Below are positions 33,700-46,140 of a DNA stretch of 64,000 nt, piece after piece. The notes under the pieces are model-generated. The model ran no database searches. It was not told the DNA's origin and saw only the letters and a list, made by a program, of their open reading frames with translations. The number at the start of each line of letters is the position of its first letter. Positions within the stretch are counted from its first letter, which is position 1. This stretch comes from Ailanthus altissimus (lineage: Eukaryota > Streptophyta > Magnoliopsida > Sapindales > Simaroubaceae). Both the position numbers and the translations under genes were made by a program. Location of the stretch: positions 5,394,001 to 5,458,000 of the forward strand of contig OX327702.1 of the NCBI GenBank assembly GCA_946807835.1, read 5' to 3'.

Positions 33700-34990
33700 T
33701 TAGCTGGTTTAGACTATTACAACTTTTATCTAATTCTTATAATACATTCTTTTGAGGATGTTGTTTTCTAATTCTTCTCCATGAGTAGCCTCTCATAGTT
33801 AGCAGCTCGAGTTGTCAACTTATATAGGTCACGAAAGTGATGCTTTTCAAAATGTTCCCTAATGGTAAAGGACATTCTTTAGATGACCATTGGGATAAAG
33901 TCAACTTTTGATATTTGTGTCTAATAACACGTTCAGAGTTTCTTGAAGTGGATTATGTATTTAGATATTGACTCACTTGGCATTTGGGAAACTCTAACTA
34001 GATCGGCCAAGGCCACATTTGGTGGTGGGCTATAAAACCTGGCATGAAATCTATCATCTATTTATTTTCAATTAACAATAAGAAAATTATTGAATTGCCT
34101 TAGTTTCTAAAAAGAAGATGAGATGGCTTCATCACACTGTATAGTGAACCTAGAAATATGTTCAAAGGTGTTGATATTTTTTTCACTCGAAAATTCAGGG
34201 ATTTTGTATCCCTTTGGAAGAGGGAAAAGTGTGAAGAATACTATAGGGGTAGAACTTCCTATATGAAAGACACGTCATAGGCCTTAAGTCAACCCCTATA
34301 TCGTGTAATGCTTCGGCTAGCATATTGCGATATATTTCAAGTCGCTCAAAACTACTTGTTGGTCATATTGGTTTTATAGACCCAAACTGAATCGGCCTAC
34401 CATATGCTTGGCTAATTTGAACTTGATTTTAAGGAATGGACTGGTGTAAATTCTTTAAATTTATCATGTTTTTAGCTTGGTCGTAATTGAAAATTTGGCT
34501 CGATTAGTTCTGATGGACCTGAAAATTAAACGATCCTACTCCTTCAGATCATCTCAAAAGGTTGATAAAACCATACTGTAGGTCAGCTAATGATAGTCTC
34601 TACAACAAGGTTCTTGTAACTTTGGGTTTAGTTGACCATGTAATAAAGTAGTGAACTCAGTTTGGTTTTTGCTGCATCGTTTTTAGATTTCTAAGTATAC
34701 TTCAGCTACTATTTTTATTATCATCAATCAAAGAACGAAATATTGCGACCATCTAATTTATAAACATAGTGTCAATCTGCTGGTTTTCTTGGGCAATCTG
34801 AGAGACCAACCCTTGAACATCGATTGTAAAAAATGGTCACAAATATGGAAGAGTATTGTGATAAATCTCCTCAAGTGATTCAGTAAATCCTCTTCAACGT
34901 GGGTAAAACTCGCCTTATCTTGATCATGATTGACTAGATTCCTGACTTATGGCAGGGGTGTGGTCATTGACTCTTCTGCTGCATTTGCTC
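33700..34990 (-). pseudogene. Tat gag N-terminal and capsid part
   Basis: Minus-strand landmarks of a Retrotrans_gag domain: LPKGYKIPEFSSEKNINTFE, H-I-S-R-F, then YSPPPNVALADLVRVSQMPS, ESISKYIIHFKKL, IREHFEKHHFRDLYKLTTRA and ANYERLLMEKN. Many stops and frame changes. Upstream (to about 34990) the leader and start are too decayed to call an ATG. Confidence 0.75.
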
Positions 34991-35054
34991 TAGTTTTGTT
35001 TTTTGTCATCTGTCTAGTTGTTATTGTCATATAAGAATATGGCCCCATTAGATA

Positions 35055-35610
35055 TGCCAAAAAGATATTCGTAAAAAAATATATTCGAGTCTATGTATGC
35101 TTTATATCCGGTTAGACAAAGGTTGCCCCGAATTCAAGAGTAGCTGAAACTAGGGTTTTTTAGCAACAAGTAAGATCTATCACTAGACATAAGCTATGAT
35201 ATAACAAGCTAGATCTATCACTAAACTTAGGCTGTAGTGCAGCAAGCGTGTTGCAAAATTTAGGTCTTTTGCAAAATAGGACAGGCAAAGCTCTATCAAC
35301 AGAACTACGAAATTTTCAACAAGCAATGATGCAGAGTCCTGGGTTGAATGATAAAAACAAAAAAAAATGATAAAAAACTGAGAAACTTGTGTAAATTATA
35401 TGTATTAAATAGTTGATTATTACAATAAGAAAAACTAGCCTATTTATAAGCTGTAAAACCCTATACAAAACTTATTTTCACAAGGAAATAAGTTCTAATA
35501 TAATACAACTTCCTATTATATACAAATTCCAAAATAGGTTACAACCTACAACTTGGTCTCAAACTTAAAATTGACAAGTATATTAAGCACTTTTTGGATC
35601 GGTGTCAACA
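35055..35610 (-). repeat. Tat element 5' LTR
   Basis: Partner of 9999-10506. Minus-strand start TGTTGACACCGATCC, end TTTTTGGCA. It is about 50 bp longer than the 3' LTR, with a GATAAAAA-type duplication near 35350 and extra sequence near 35520. A TGGGGCC string follows the minus-strand end, but no tRNA match could be assigned. Confidence 0.85.
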
Positions 35611-35953
35611 AAAAGCATTCAAGTACTTTAAAATATTCTCAACGACAACATTTAACTTTAAATAGGAATTTACTTTAAAAATAATATCATCGACGATTAT
35701 GGCAGCATTAACATCGACGTTAGAGTAGCCTAAAGCTTTCAACTACAACAAACCTTTGTATAATGCCAGCGCCTCTGCAATGAGAACCAAATCAAACTAG
35801 CATAAGCACTAGCACTGGAAAACAATACTATTCCCTTATGATATTTTGCAGATAAAACTGAAGCCTATTATCTTCGTGTGTTTGTTAATGGATACATTAG
35901 AATTCAACTTAACAACACTAGGTACAAAAGCTTGCTAGCATTCAATTTCTGCC
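35611..35953 (-). pseudogene. L1 ORF2 RNase H domain, first part
   Basis: The minus strand reads VPSVVKLNSNVSINKHTKIIGFSF, then a decayed strand, LIAEALALYKGLL (the A-E-A-x-A-x-x-x-G-L landmark) and LKALGYSNVDVNA. This is the RNase H fold appended to plant L1 ORF2. It ends at the Tat LTR and continues at 9998. Confidence 0.75.
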
Positions 35954-36886
35954 TGTTGAAATTTAGTGATTCAAAATTAAGATTGAGATTGATTTTGAAT
36001 TAAAAACCAATAAAGATTCGACAAAAGGATGAGTATACATTCGACGTACAAAAAAGAGATAATAACAAAAAACTAAAAGTGAATAGGGGCATGAAAGTAC
36101 AAGTAGAGATATTTCAAAGTGTGAGCGTTATAGCGCTGAAGTCAAAACCCTCAGAGTTATGGCATTGAAAATGTAGCACCATAGCGCCAATGCAAGATCA
36201 TAGTAGCATTGCGGCACCTAGTTTTGATAGTTTCCTGTTTTAAGATGACTTAATTAGTTTAAGTTCATTTTGGATTTTCTAAATATATGGACTCTTATTC
36301 TAAGTAGGTTTAAGGTCTCTAGGGCATTATAAACACTATATAAACCCTTATAACCTCTTATAATAATATAAGCATCAAAGGTGTAAACATAAGAGAGAAT
36401 AGAGAGCTAGATAAGCACTAAAGTGCTGAGTGCACTAGAGAGTGTAACCATGGGATCTCTTAAGTGTTGAATGCAAAAGAGAGTAATGATAGATTCTTTG
36501 ACAGAGAGCTCTGGCTATTCGTTATATTCCTTGATTAATTTCTTATTATAAGATTTTAGTGATCTAAGAGATCTTTATGATTTGGTAGGTATTTGTGACC
36601 TAGAGACTTTGTGAACTATTAATAAAATAAGTTGGATCTTTAATCCGTTATAGACATAAACGCTTATCACTGAACGATATATCTTATGTCCTGTGGTGAA
36701 TATTTAATTATCTCTATTGTGTTTAATATTTTATACTCTGGATTACTTATGGGTGAAGTCTTCCGCAAAGCGCTTAGGTAGTTTCAAGGTGCTAAATATC
36801 ATCCATTGATATATTAAGAAACGTAAAAGCTTTAATAAGTGTTGTTAGTGCTATGGTTAAGGTTAATACCTAAATGGTATCAGATT
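35954..36886 (+). mobile_element. LTR-like insertion in L1, copia (SIRE/Tork) type
   Basis: Starts TGTTGAAATTTAGTG. Its right end resembles copia LTRs (GTGAAGTCTTCCGCAAAGCGC near 36755) and runs to a TGGTATCAGA string at 36887, which matches the tRNA-iMet primer site. However, the bases from 36887 rightwards also read in frame as L1 ORF2, so the exact right end and whether any internal sequence remains are open. The L1 flanks on the two sides join sensibly. Confidence 0.55.
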
Positions 36887-37239
36887 GGAGAGCTTAGTCT
36901 GATTTTTTAATATTGCCTTTGGTTTTATTTTCTTGACAGGCTGATTACGCTAGTATTCAACCAAAAAGTCACTTATAATCCTTACAACTTCCATTGTTAC
37001 CTGGTTGAGCTGCCCTCGATTTTGAGCATACCAAATTCTCCATAGTATAATTAAAATCAATTCTAGCTTCTCAATTGTTAAATAGTGCATGCAAAAGAAA
37101 AACTGCTATTGCATGGGAGTTTGATGACTACATGAAATCTGCATGAGATCACAAGAAAGCCTCATCTCTATTGGAAGTCAGCAAAACCATAAAGCTTGGA
37201 TGGTGGTTTCAGCTCCCCTTCTGCATAAAGGATTATCGG
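36887..37239 (-). pseudogene. L1 ORF2 zf-RVT region
   Basis: The minus strand reads PLCRRGAETTIQALW (C-x2-R for the usual C-x2-C of zf-RVT, then the T-x-x-A-L-W landmark), later LWRIWYAQNRGQLNQVTMEV, continuous to 36887. This region lies between RT and RNase H in plant L1 ORF2. One or two stops. Confidence 0.75.
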
Positions 37240-38996
37240 TGTCGATTAAATATTGTGTGTATACAAGTGGTATTTGTATTCATCATATAAAATACGTATC
37301 TCATACATATTTACAAGTAGCAGAAGTATAAAATAAGTAATAAATACAAATAAATAACATTAATCAAATTAACATAAAGATTGAGAATTCATCAGTGTAA
37401 CTTTTGGACAAAAGTTAATTGAGTCTGCCCTAAATTGCAACCGTTGTCAATTCTAGTACTCAACAATGATGAGTTTAAATATTTAGAATAGCAACTTTAA
37501 ATCCAATAACAGATTTAACACTTAAATCAAATCCAAGATAAACTCTTTATCTGGGATTTATTCATTCATATATATTCTTGTTCAACACTTGAACTTATGA
37601 ATAAAACTTGTTGTAATAATTGCTTGGATTATAGAAGAACAAGTTAAATGAATAAATACAACTCTTGCACTTCAAAATTGAGAAACAATTTCTTTTGTTT
37701 TTGTTCTCCCAAGTGGCCGGCCAATATAACAACCAAAAAAACCTTTTAATTTGTTTCCATTTCACATATTATAATAATTTATAAATTAACCAAACCATGG
37801 TCAACTCTTTAACCTAGGTTTGCTAAATTACTTGGCCATCAAGTACTTAATAAAATAATAATAAATAATTATTTACTCAATCTTGGTTAACTCTTAATTA
37901 TAGTTGAGAAAAATATTATTTAATATATTAAAATATTAAATATCTAGATTATTTTAGCAATTAAATAATCAATATGTAAAATTATCCTTAAACTCTTACT
38001 TAGTTACCAAATAAACTCGCTAGTAGGTCCTACCACACCACATATTTGAGTAAACTCAACTAAAGACTCGCTATGCATTATATGTCAATATACAATTGGT
38101 TAATAACAATTATCAACTAATTAATATACTTAACACTTAAGTACTAACATGTATGCATCTTAAGGGTACTTAAAACAAGTAATCAATTTTACTAGACTGA
38201 ACTAATCAGCATCGAATATATTAACTCCTTATGTGAATTGACAGATACCATATCTATGTACACCAGACTCTATGAACATCGAACTATACCCAGTGACATG
38301 CAGCGGTCAGACCATGAAAGGTCTCTGACGTCCGTAGAACCTAAGTATGGTAAATCACTCACAAGCCCACCATAGCACTCAAGTTAAAGGACCACGAATA
38401 TTACTTAGCTCGAGAAGACTTTCCATTGATGACTTACATAGGATGTCTATTGGGGTCCTCATGAGTTTATTCAGTACCTTGTTCATACTGAATACCTGTA
38501 TTCCTATACGAGCTTCAAGCTCATGGTCAGATAGGAATAATCATCTATACCCTATAGATATAGACAGACACTGACTATATAAAAAAAATTCACCTTATAG
38601 ACTTGCATCAGTGAAAATAGATCAGAAACATAATAATTGAAAACATACTTATATAATGACATTTCCTAACACCTTATTACAACTCTTACAACTACATCAT
38701 TACTAGTATATTCTCATGTCTTTGTTCTGTTATAGACAAGTCTTTAACTTTTTGGATTTTAATTATTCTTATAACCTGCTAACTTTTAGCAATTATAAGT
38801 CTTAGTGTTGCTAACTCTTAATCCTGATCTAAATTCCTTTAAATCAGATCTAAACTTTTTCAGATCATACAATGTCTGTAACGTTACGAGCATTGTACCA
38901 TATAATTAATGTAATTAGCAATTTTATAAAATGTGCATCGTATAAATATCATATATTCATACAAACATAGATGACACATAAGCACAAACCCTAACA
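37240..38996 (-). mobile_element. solo LTR of the 2-kb LTR family, inserted in L1
   Basis: 1,757 bp. The minus-strand start TGTTAGGGTTTGTGCTTATG and end TTTAATCGACA correspond to the ends of 30345-32383. A long internal match (CACCAGACTCTATGAACATC, ACCATGAAAGGTCT, AAGCCCACCATAGCACTCAA) confirms the family. The flanks ATCGG and ATGAT are not an obvious duplication. The ORFs inside are spurious. Confidence 0.8.
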
Positions 38997-41250
38997 ATGA
39001 TAAATATTCAAAACTGATACATAATGATACATAAAATTAACTGTCATAGAAAGCCATTAATGCAATGCTTTCTATATGGATACCTTAATTTTTTTTTTCA
39101 CAATCAATGCCACCATAGATTAACTTCATAATCAAATGAGCTACTTGAATAATCTTGTGAGTGTGAGACAATCTAATAACTAGACCTGATTGGGTATTTC
39201 CTATATTTTTCATAATAACACATCAAAGTGTCTCTAAGTTAAATGTCATAGTTAGTTACCGAGATGCTCAGAATGTACTGTTGCTCTTTTGGAGAGAAGT
39301 TACTCTAAATTTTATTAATGTCCCAACCACCAAAAGCTATACATAGGTCAACTACAGTAGTATGATTGGGTAATAAATGCAAAATTGAGAGCTTAAATGA
39401 ATATGGCTTAAGAAGCCAAGGATAATGATAAATAGATATAGATGTGCCATCTCCCCTCTCTACCTCGACCTTATTTTTAAGATATCGTGACCCTATAAAT
39501 CCATATGAAAGATGTTGATAAAATTAGCTTAGCCTATAAGAATAAATTGTTAACAAAATAAATATGCTTAACCAGCTAAACCATCAAAAAGTATAGATTT
39601 TGAATGATTTGCCATCTCTACTTAACAAGTATAGCTTGATTAAAGGTACACAAGTTATAAAATCCAAGACCTCATTTCTTTTTATTATAGCATAGATTAT
39701 CTGAAGTACACCAATAAAGTTTTCGATCATTTTTATTGTCACCCCACCAAAACCTCGATAATGAAGTTCTTGAATAAAAGAGATATGCAATATGAACAAA
39801 TTCATTGTGTAAGTTGGTATAGCCTAAATAACCTGTTTCAATAAGACATTTCTTCCCCCTATTGAGAAAAGTTTCGCTAGCCATCCTTTCATTTTATTCC
39901 AAACTCTATCATTTATATCTATGAACATGGTCTTTTTATTCTTACAACTAAAACTAGAAAGGCCTAAGTATTTCTCATGACATCTAATTCGTTAAACCCC
40001 CGGGCAATAAAAAAGTTGATGAACCAACTCTTTCGAAATCAATCCCTAAAAATATGCAAAGATTTAATAAAGTTAACACGTTGGCCTGATGCCTTTTCAT
40101 ATTACTATAGGATTAATTTTATGGTCTGGCAATCCATAAGATTTACTCATGTAAAGACAAGATTATCCTTTGCAAAGAAAATATATGATATAACTAGACC
40201 TTGCTTTTTGCATTTAAGGTTATGAATTCTTCTTAGAGATCAATGTAGAGATCCCTTCAATATACATATATATATATATATATATAATACAATGGCAATG
40301 AATCATCTTGCCTAAGTCCCCTGGTTGGTTTTCACTATGCCCTTAGATTGCCCATTAATCAGAATGAAATAAGTTATAGAAGACATACAACATCCAATTT
40401 TCTAGCACCATTGATAAGAAAAACCTATTCTTTTCATTATGGCATCCAAATAACACCATTTTACCCTATCAAATGCTTTTGACATGTCAAACTTCAATGC
40501 CATGTAGCCTTCAAATGATTCTTTATATGTTTTAAAGCATGGATGCATTTCAAGCCAATAATCACATTGTCAATTATTAATCAGCCCGATATAAAAGCAT
40601 TCTAAGTCTCAGAGATAAAATCCCCCAAAACCACATGAAGTCTACTAGCAAGGACCTTGGATATAATCTTGTATATGACATTACACAAACTGATGAGTCT
40701 AAACTCATTGGGCAATTTTGGTGTCTTCTTTTTTAGAATCAACATTATCAAAGTCTTGTTCATATTTGTAATACCACCGTCATGATTTAAGAATTGTAAG
40801 CATGCCTTTATCATATCCGAGCCAACAATGTCCTAAAGTTTTTGTTAGAATACAGCTAGAAACCCATCTTTCCTTAGAGCCTTGATAAAAAAAATTTAGA
40901 AGGCCACTTTTTTCACTTCTTTCTTACTAAAAAAGGCATCAAAGAATCTTCTATTTTGTTTTGTAAACAATGATTCCATATAGTTTGTTACAACAAGGAC
41001 ATTCATACCACTTTGCTTTAATAAGGTAAAAAGTTATGCAAAATACTCAACCAAAATTCCCTCCACCTGATGAGGATCATCCTACAAGGCCTTGTTTATG
41101 TCCCTTAGACCACATATATTGTTTCTTTTTCTCTTGTTTGAAACCGTTTAATGGGAAAACCACAAGTTATGATCACCACCTTTGAGCTAAGAGATTCGAA
41201 AGCGTTACCACCAATATATTTCATGTTTATACATCAGTGCATCAAGACTC
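38997..41250 (-). pseudogene. L1 ORF2 reverse transcriptase
   Basis: Minus-strand order: a pre-RT linker (GLRDINKAL near 41110, E-G-I-L-V-E-Y-F-A), MIKACLQFLNHDGGITNMNK, LIMLILKKKTPKLPNEFRLI, SLCNVIYKIISKVLASRL, FISETxNAFISG, GLRQDDSLP (consensus GLRQGDPLSP), SYIFFAKDNLVF (consensus FADD, so the catalytic pair is broken to Lys-Asp), then a long decayed thumb region. A (TA)n run at about 40263-40287 lies in the domain. Many stops. Confidence 0.82.
41246..41250. repeat. target-site duplication GACTC (left) of the copia element
   Basis: GACTC at 41246-41250 is repeated exactly at 47707-47711. Confidence 0.95.
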
Positions 41251-41630
41251 TGTTGAATGCGACACTCTTGGGCATATAAAAATATTATTCGAGAAGAAAC
41301 TATACACTCAAATATTACACTTCATAAGAGATTACACTTATAACTTTCAATACTACTCACAACACTCAAGACTACTCAAGGCCTATGCCTTGTATTTGTT
41401 TCTTGCTTCTTTTGTTTCATGATACAACCATCACACCTAAGGGTATTTATAGTAATGAGAACTTAATATAAACCACACAAATAAAAAAAATAAAAAATTT
41501 ATAACCACACACATAGGCCATTTTTATCATTACACAATTGCTTTCTAACTAATTCACTCACTAAAAATAATTTGCACCTAGAAATTTCTATGTATTGGGC
41601 TTTGCTAACAGGCTAGTGTTGTATTCATCA
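41251..41630 (-). repeat. copia 3' LTR
   Basis: 380 bp. Plus-strand ends TGTTGAATGCGACACTC and GTTGTATTCATCA. Aligned with 47314-47706. Confidence 0.95.
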
Positions 41631-41646
41631 ATACTCCCCCTCAATA
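41631..41646 (-). other. copia polypurine tract
   Basis: Minus strand TATTGAGGGGGAGTAT directly before the 3' LTR. Confidence 0.9.
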
Positions 41647-41820
41647 CCAGCTCTAACTCTTTGAATCATTTCGAGTTAAAGACAAAAGTTTTCGAACTTG
41701 TTGGCACTCAGTCCTTTGGTAAGCAAATCTATAATTTGTTCATCTGTCTTGACATATTTCATTTCAACTTCTTCTTGAATGACTTTCTCTCTGATAAAAT
41801 GTTAATGTACTTCCAAGTGC

Positions 41821-43090
41821 TTAGTTCTTGCATGGAATTTTAGATTTTTTTGCTAAACGTATAGCTGTTTGATTATCACAATAAAGTGGTATTGCATAAT
41901 CAACTTTTTGGTGTAGATCTTTCATCAGTTGTATTAACCATAAGCGTTCTTGAGTTGCCATCGCTACCACTCTATACTCTGCTTCTGTTATTGATAGAGA
42001 CATCGTTGGTTGCCTTTTGCTACACTAAAAAATCACTCCATAACCTAATCTGAAGACATATCCAGTTGTCGATCGACGCGTGTCATGATCTCTCGCATAA
42101 TCGACATCGCAATACTCGATTAGTTTGCAATCTTCACCTTTCTTATACAAAAAACCATAGTCATTTATACTTTTGATATATCTCAAAATTCGATGAACAG
42201 CTTCTAAGTGGGACTTCTTTGGATTTTGCATGTACCGACTTACCATACCAACTGTAAAAGAAATGTCAGGTTGAGTCAAAGTAAGATAAATGAGACTCCC
42301 TACAAGTTGCCAATACATCATCCCGTCCTCTAAGTCTTTGCCTTTATGTGTGTAAAGCTTGAAATTTGCTTCCATTGGTGTTAAGATAGACTTGCAGTCA
42401 ACCATTCCAAATTTCTCTAGTAGATCTCTTGCGTATTTCTGTTGACAGATAAACAACCCTTCTATTGTACAATTGACCTCTAGTCTATGAAAATGTTTGA
42501 GCTCTCCAAGCTCCTTCATCTGGAAGTGTACTAATAAATTTTCTTTTGTTCAATGAATTTTTAACTCATCATCTCCTGTGATGATCAAGTCGTCCACATA
42601 CACCAGCACTATTGCCAATCTCCCTTCTCTCGCTTTCACAAATAAGCTAGAATATGTATGTGCCACAACATAGCCATATTGCATCAAAAATTCAACAATT
42701 TTACCATACCATGCTCTCGGTGCTTGCTTTAGCCCATAAAGAGCCTTTTTTAACTTGTAGACAAATTCAGGATGAACTCTACTCTCAAACCTCTGGGTTG
42801 ATTCATGTAGATCTTTCTATCTAATTTTCCATGTAAGAATGCATTTTTCACATCCATTTGCCATAATTTCCAGCCTTTACTTGCTGCAAGTACTAAAAGA
42901 ACTTGTACGATTGTTATCTTTGCCACATGACTAAATGTCTTATCATAGTCTATTCTGTACTGTTGAGAGAACCGTAGAACCACCAACCAAGCTTTGTATC
43001 TCTCAACCAATCCATCAAGGTGAGTTTTGACCTTGTACACCCATTTACAAGAAATAGGCTTCACATCTTTTGAATTTGGCACCAGATACC
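41821..43090 (-). pseudogene. copia reverse transcriptase and RNase H
   Basis: RT starts near 43082 (ISCKWVYKVKTHLDGLVERY), with [20 protein letters not shown], then the active-site [11 protein letters not shown] near 42590 (intact YVDD), [15 protein letters not shown] (42519), [20 protein letters not shown] and the RNase H T-E-A-E-Y and Y-C-D-N-Q-T-A landmarks (42003-41821). Frameshifts at about 42750, 42520 and 42010 break it. Confidence 0.9.
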
Positions 43091-44158
43091 AAGTTTAATT
43101 ATCTTTTAATACGATAATCTCTTCTTCCATTGCCTTTATCCACTTAGGGTCTTGCGATGCTTCTTCATAAGTCATCGATTCTTTTGGACTCTCATCTGCT
43201 ATAGCTGCGTTAGCATACTTAGGATTTGGCTTTCGTATCCTGGTTGACCTTTTAAGTTATAGTTGTGGACTTGTCACATCTTCTTAACTTGGTTCAACCT
43301 CCTCTCCTAATCTCTGGTAAACACCAATTTTCCAAGGACTCATCGCCTCACAATCTCTATCATTTTCATCATCTAAATCCTTACCAATATCAGGATTTGG
43401 TCATACCTCAATAATCTGCTCCTCCATTTGCTCTTGAAGTTGATCTTCCATCTCTTTAGAATCTGGTAATGCATCTTTCTGCGAAGACCACCATGAGGAA
43501 GCTTCATCAAACACCACATTTTGCAAGGTGTAACATCGTCTAGAGGTAGGATCACAACACTTCCACCCTTTTCTCTAGTTGTTATATCTCACAAAGATAC
43601 ACCAAATCGCCTTTTTATCTAATTTGCTACATAAATAATTTGGCACAAACACTCGAAAGTGACCAACTGCAAGCTTGACACCCATTTTTCAAAAGGTGAA
43701 GTAAATCTCAATCTTGGTTGTGGAAGTCTGTTGATGACATAAGCTGTTGTCTTCATGCACTCAGCCCAAAATTTACTAAGTACATTTTTTGCATGCAACA
43801 TATTTCGACATGTCTCCACCAGATGTCGGTTTTTTCTCTCAGTAACAATATTTTGTTGTGGCATATTTGCACAAGAGAATTAATGATGGATCTGAAACTT
43901 CTTCAAATACTACGAGAACTCATCTGACATATATTCCCTACCATTGTTAGTGCGCAGACATTGAATTTTCTTACCGACTTCTCCTTCAACCATTTTTTTA
44001 AAATCTGGAAATTTTGTAAATGTTTCAAATTTTTCTTTCATGAAGAAAACCCAGACATATTTAGAGAGGTTGTCAATAAATGTCACCATGTACTACATGC
44101 CATTAATAGATGATTACTTGATAGGTTCAAACACATTAGAGTAAACCAACTCCAATGG
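43091..44158 (-). pseudogene. copia integrase, C-terminal part
   Basis: The minus strand reads the integrase start of core (PLELVYSNVFEPI at 44158), V-T-F-I-D-x-L-S-K-Y, then LRTNNG, MPQQNIVTERKNRHLVETCR (with the catalytic Glu in ERKNR), FWAECMKTTAYVINRLP and a decayed C-terminal linker to RT. The first part lies beyond the solo LTR at 44164-45536. Confidence 0.85.
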
Positions 44159-44163
44159 CTCCT

Positions 44164-45536
44164 TGATAGGGGCGTAAAAGTACTATTATTATTTATACCA
44201 ACTTTTATATTTTACTCCAAATTATAACTATTTAGCTATTTAATTGTGATTTTTGATTATAAATAGATGCACGATGAAAAATGTGACGCATAGGAACAAA
44301 CGAAAGGTGAATTGGTCGTCAAACGAAGAAGTTATGAAAGGGGCACTAAGGCTGAGAGCCGCAGCACCTAGCGACTGAGCGCCACAGCGCCCAAGTCAGT
44401 AGCTGAGAGCCGCAGTGCCCACAACCTAGCGTCGCAGCGCTCGAGATAGTGAACAGTGTCTAGGAAACAGTATTCTGCTACATTGACCCGTATACAGTAT
44501 TTTGCTATAGTAACTCGTAAACAGTGTTTTGAAGACAAAAACCTATAAACAGAAAGGCAAAAACCCTAAGGTGGAAGGGGAGAGAAAGAGAGAAAATAGT
44601 TAAAAAAATTAGAGAGAGAATTCACAACACAAGATCAAATATCAAAGCCAAAGATTGAAGAACCAAGATCAAGATTCAAGCTTCAAGTCAAGATTGAGGG
44701 AGAAGTACATCAATGAGTCACTTTGATTAGTTTTTCTTCTCTTTCTTTATCATTATGTTCTTATTCTTGTTGATCTTTATGAATTGGTTAGATACTTTTA
44801 GTTTTGTGATGGGTTAATTTATTTATCTAGGGTTAGACTATGTAAACCTAGTTTGGATTTGGATTGTGTTAATTTTAGTTTATGAACTTGATAAATTCAA
44901 TTGATTCATTTTATCTTGTGTTTAATGCTTTCATTATACCTGATCAATATTTTGGATGATTGAGGAACCATGATAAACTCGAAAGATGGATTTATGTGTT
45001 TAGCCTAGGGTAGTTTGATGCATGATCATAGGGTAGCAACTATGAGTTTCATCTAGGATAGACATATACTAGGTGGCATGTATGGTATAATTTAGACTTG
45101 ATCTTAATGAATTACATTCTGATTTGATTACCATAGACATATAGGTGATTATTAGAATGCGTAATATAGTCATTTGACCATCGACAAAGACTTGTGATGA
45201 GATTAATGTCTAAGCCAATCAATTGGTATTAAGGGATTAACTAAGTGGTTAATGAATCCAATGAAATATTAAGGGACAAGTCAAAACCCGAGATTATCTT
45301 TATTTGTGAATTCTACTATTTACTTTTGTTTAGTTAATTGAGAGAACTAGATTAGTTACATAAATTTCAGATTTTGATTTTCTGAATAAAAGTTAAGTAG
45401 GTATAATTTTAGTATTTGATTTATAGAATTAGATTGCATAGTCCCTATGGGATCGATATCTGGACTTAAAATCCTATATTACTTGATACGATAGCGTACA
45501 CTTGCGCTTAGCTATTATAGTATAGCATCACAATCA
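44164..45536 (+). mobile_element. solo gypsy-type LTR inserted in the copia integrase
   Basis: 1,373 bp, plus-strand TGATAGGGGCG to GCATCACAATCA, with CTCCT duplicated at 44159-44163 and 45537-45541. The end (CCTATGGGATCGATATCTGG, ACTTGATACGATAGCGTACA) is the typical 3' portion of Athila/Tat-type LTRs. Removing it restores the integrase reading (K-F-K-D-K-E | P-L-E-L-V-Y). Contains GC-rich repeats near 44345-44450 and a threefold ACAGTATT repeat at about 44466-44545. Confidence 0.92.
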
Positions 45537-45541
45537 CTCCT

Positions 45542-46140
45542 TATCTTTAAACTTTGACTCTTCATATGGTAGTTGATATGCCTTGCTGTATTGACATCTC
45601 ACCCATATTGTATCCACTCTCACATCAAGTTGAGATAGACCCTTAAACATTACCTTGTTCATCATCACTTTTAGCTTATGATAACTTACATGTCCCAATC
45701 GTGCATGTCACAAATCTGTTATCTAATTCTTTCAAGTCTTGTCTACATATGCTGACTCTACTGATAATCCATAGACTGACTCTGATCGTCGTCTTTCCAT
45801 TATTGGTGTTCCCGTAATTTTTAAATCTCGATACACCTTAACATCTTGTAGACTGAACAAGATATAGTGTCCAAAAATTGTTAACTATGATACTGACAAT
45901 AGATTCTTTTTCATGCCAGAAACATGATAGACATCTTGAAATGTTACCTTATTAGAACTGTAACGAGGTGCAAGAACAGTGTTACTAATGTGAGCTATAG
46001 GCAATCTTGACTTATTGGTTATCACCACCACACGACTTCCTTTGTACTTAGTCATATCTTTCAACTTTTCTTCGTCACCAGTCATAAGATTTGAATATCC
46101 TGAGTCGACGATCCAATTATTTTCATAGTCAATCTATCCA
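45542..46140 (-). pseudogene. copia protease, GAG-pre-integrase and start of integrase
   Basis: The protease active site reads [18 protein letters not shown] (45885-46120 region; D-S-G kept, the usual Cys is Tyr), then [18 protein letters not shown]; the GAG-pre-integrase part follows with [17 protein letters not shown] and [19 protein letters not shown] up to 45542. Stops at 45884 and elsewhere. Confidence 0.88.

Larger units (their letters stand above)
9999..35610 (-). mobile_element. Tat-lineage (Retand-like) Ty3/gypsy retrotransposon, decayed, with nested insertions
   Basis: It is bounded by related LTRs (9999-10506 and 35055-35610). Minus-strand order is gag (33.7-35.0 kb and 28.7-29.2 kb), aspartic protease (about 27.65-28.2 kb), then, after the nested Athila-like element, RNase H and the integrase zinc-binding region (14.66-15.42 kb), an antisense ORF (11.6-13.4 kb) and a polypurine tract. 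The RT is absent, and most of the integrase core is missing. Without the two nested insertions it is about 9.7 kb, a normal Tat size. Gag and protease wording and the antisense ORF next to the 3' LTR fit the Tat lineage. No matching target duplication was found. Confidence 0.8.

Noticed and set aside
33231..33703. overlapping ORFs of 62-82 codons on both strands
   Set aside because: They overlap each other across the inverted-repeat element; GC-rich composition opens several frames at once.
9994..35615. target-site duplication for the Tat element
   Set aside because: The bases next to the two LTRs (TTGTA and AAAAG, or shifted choices) do not match; not claimed.
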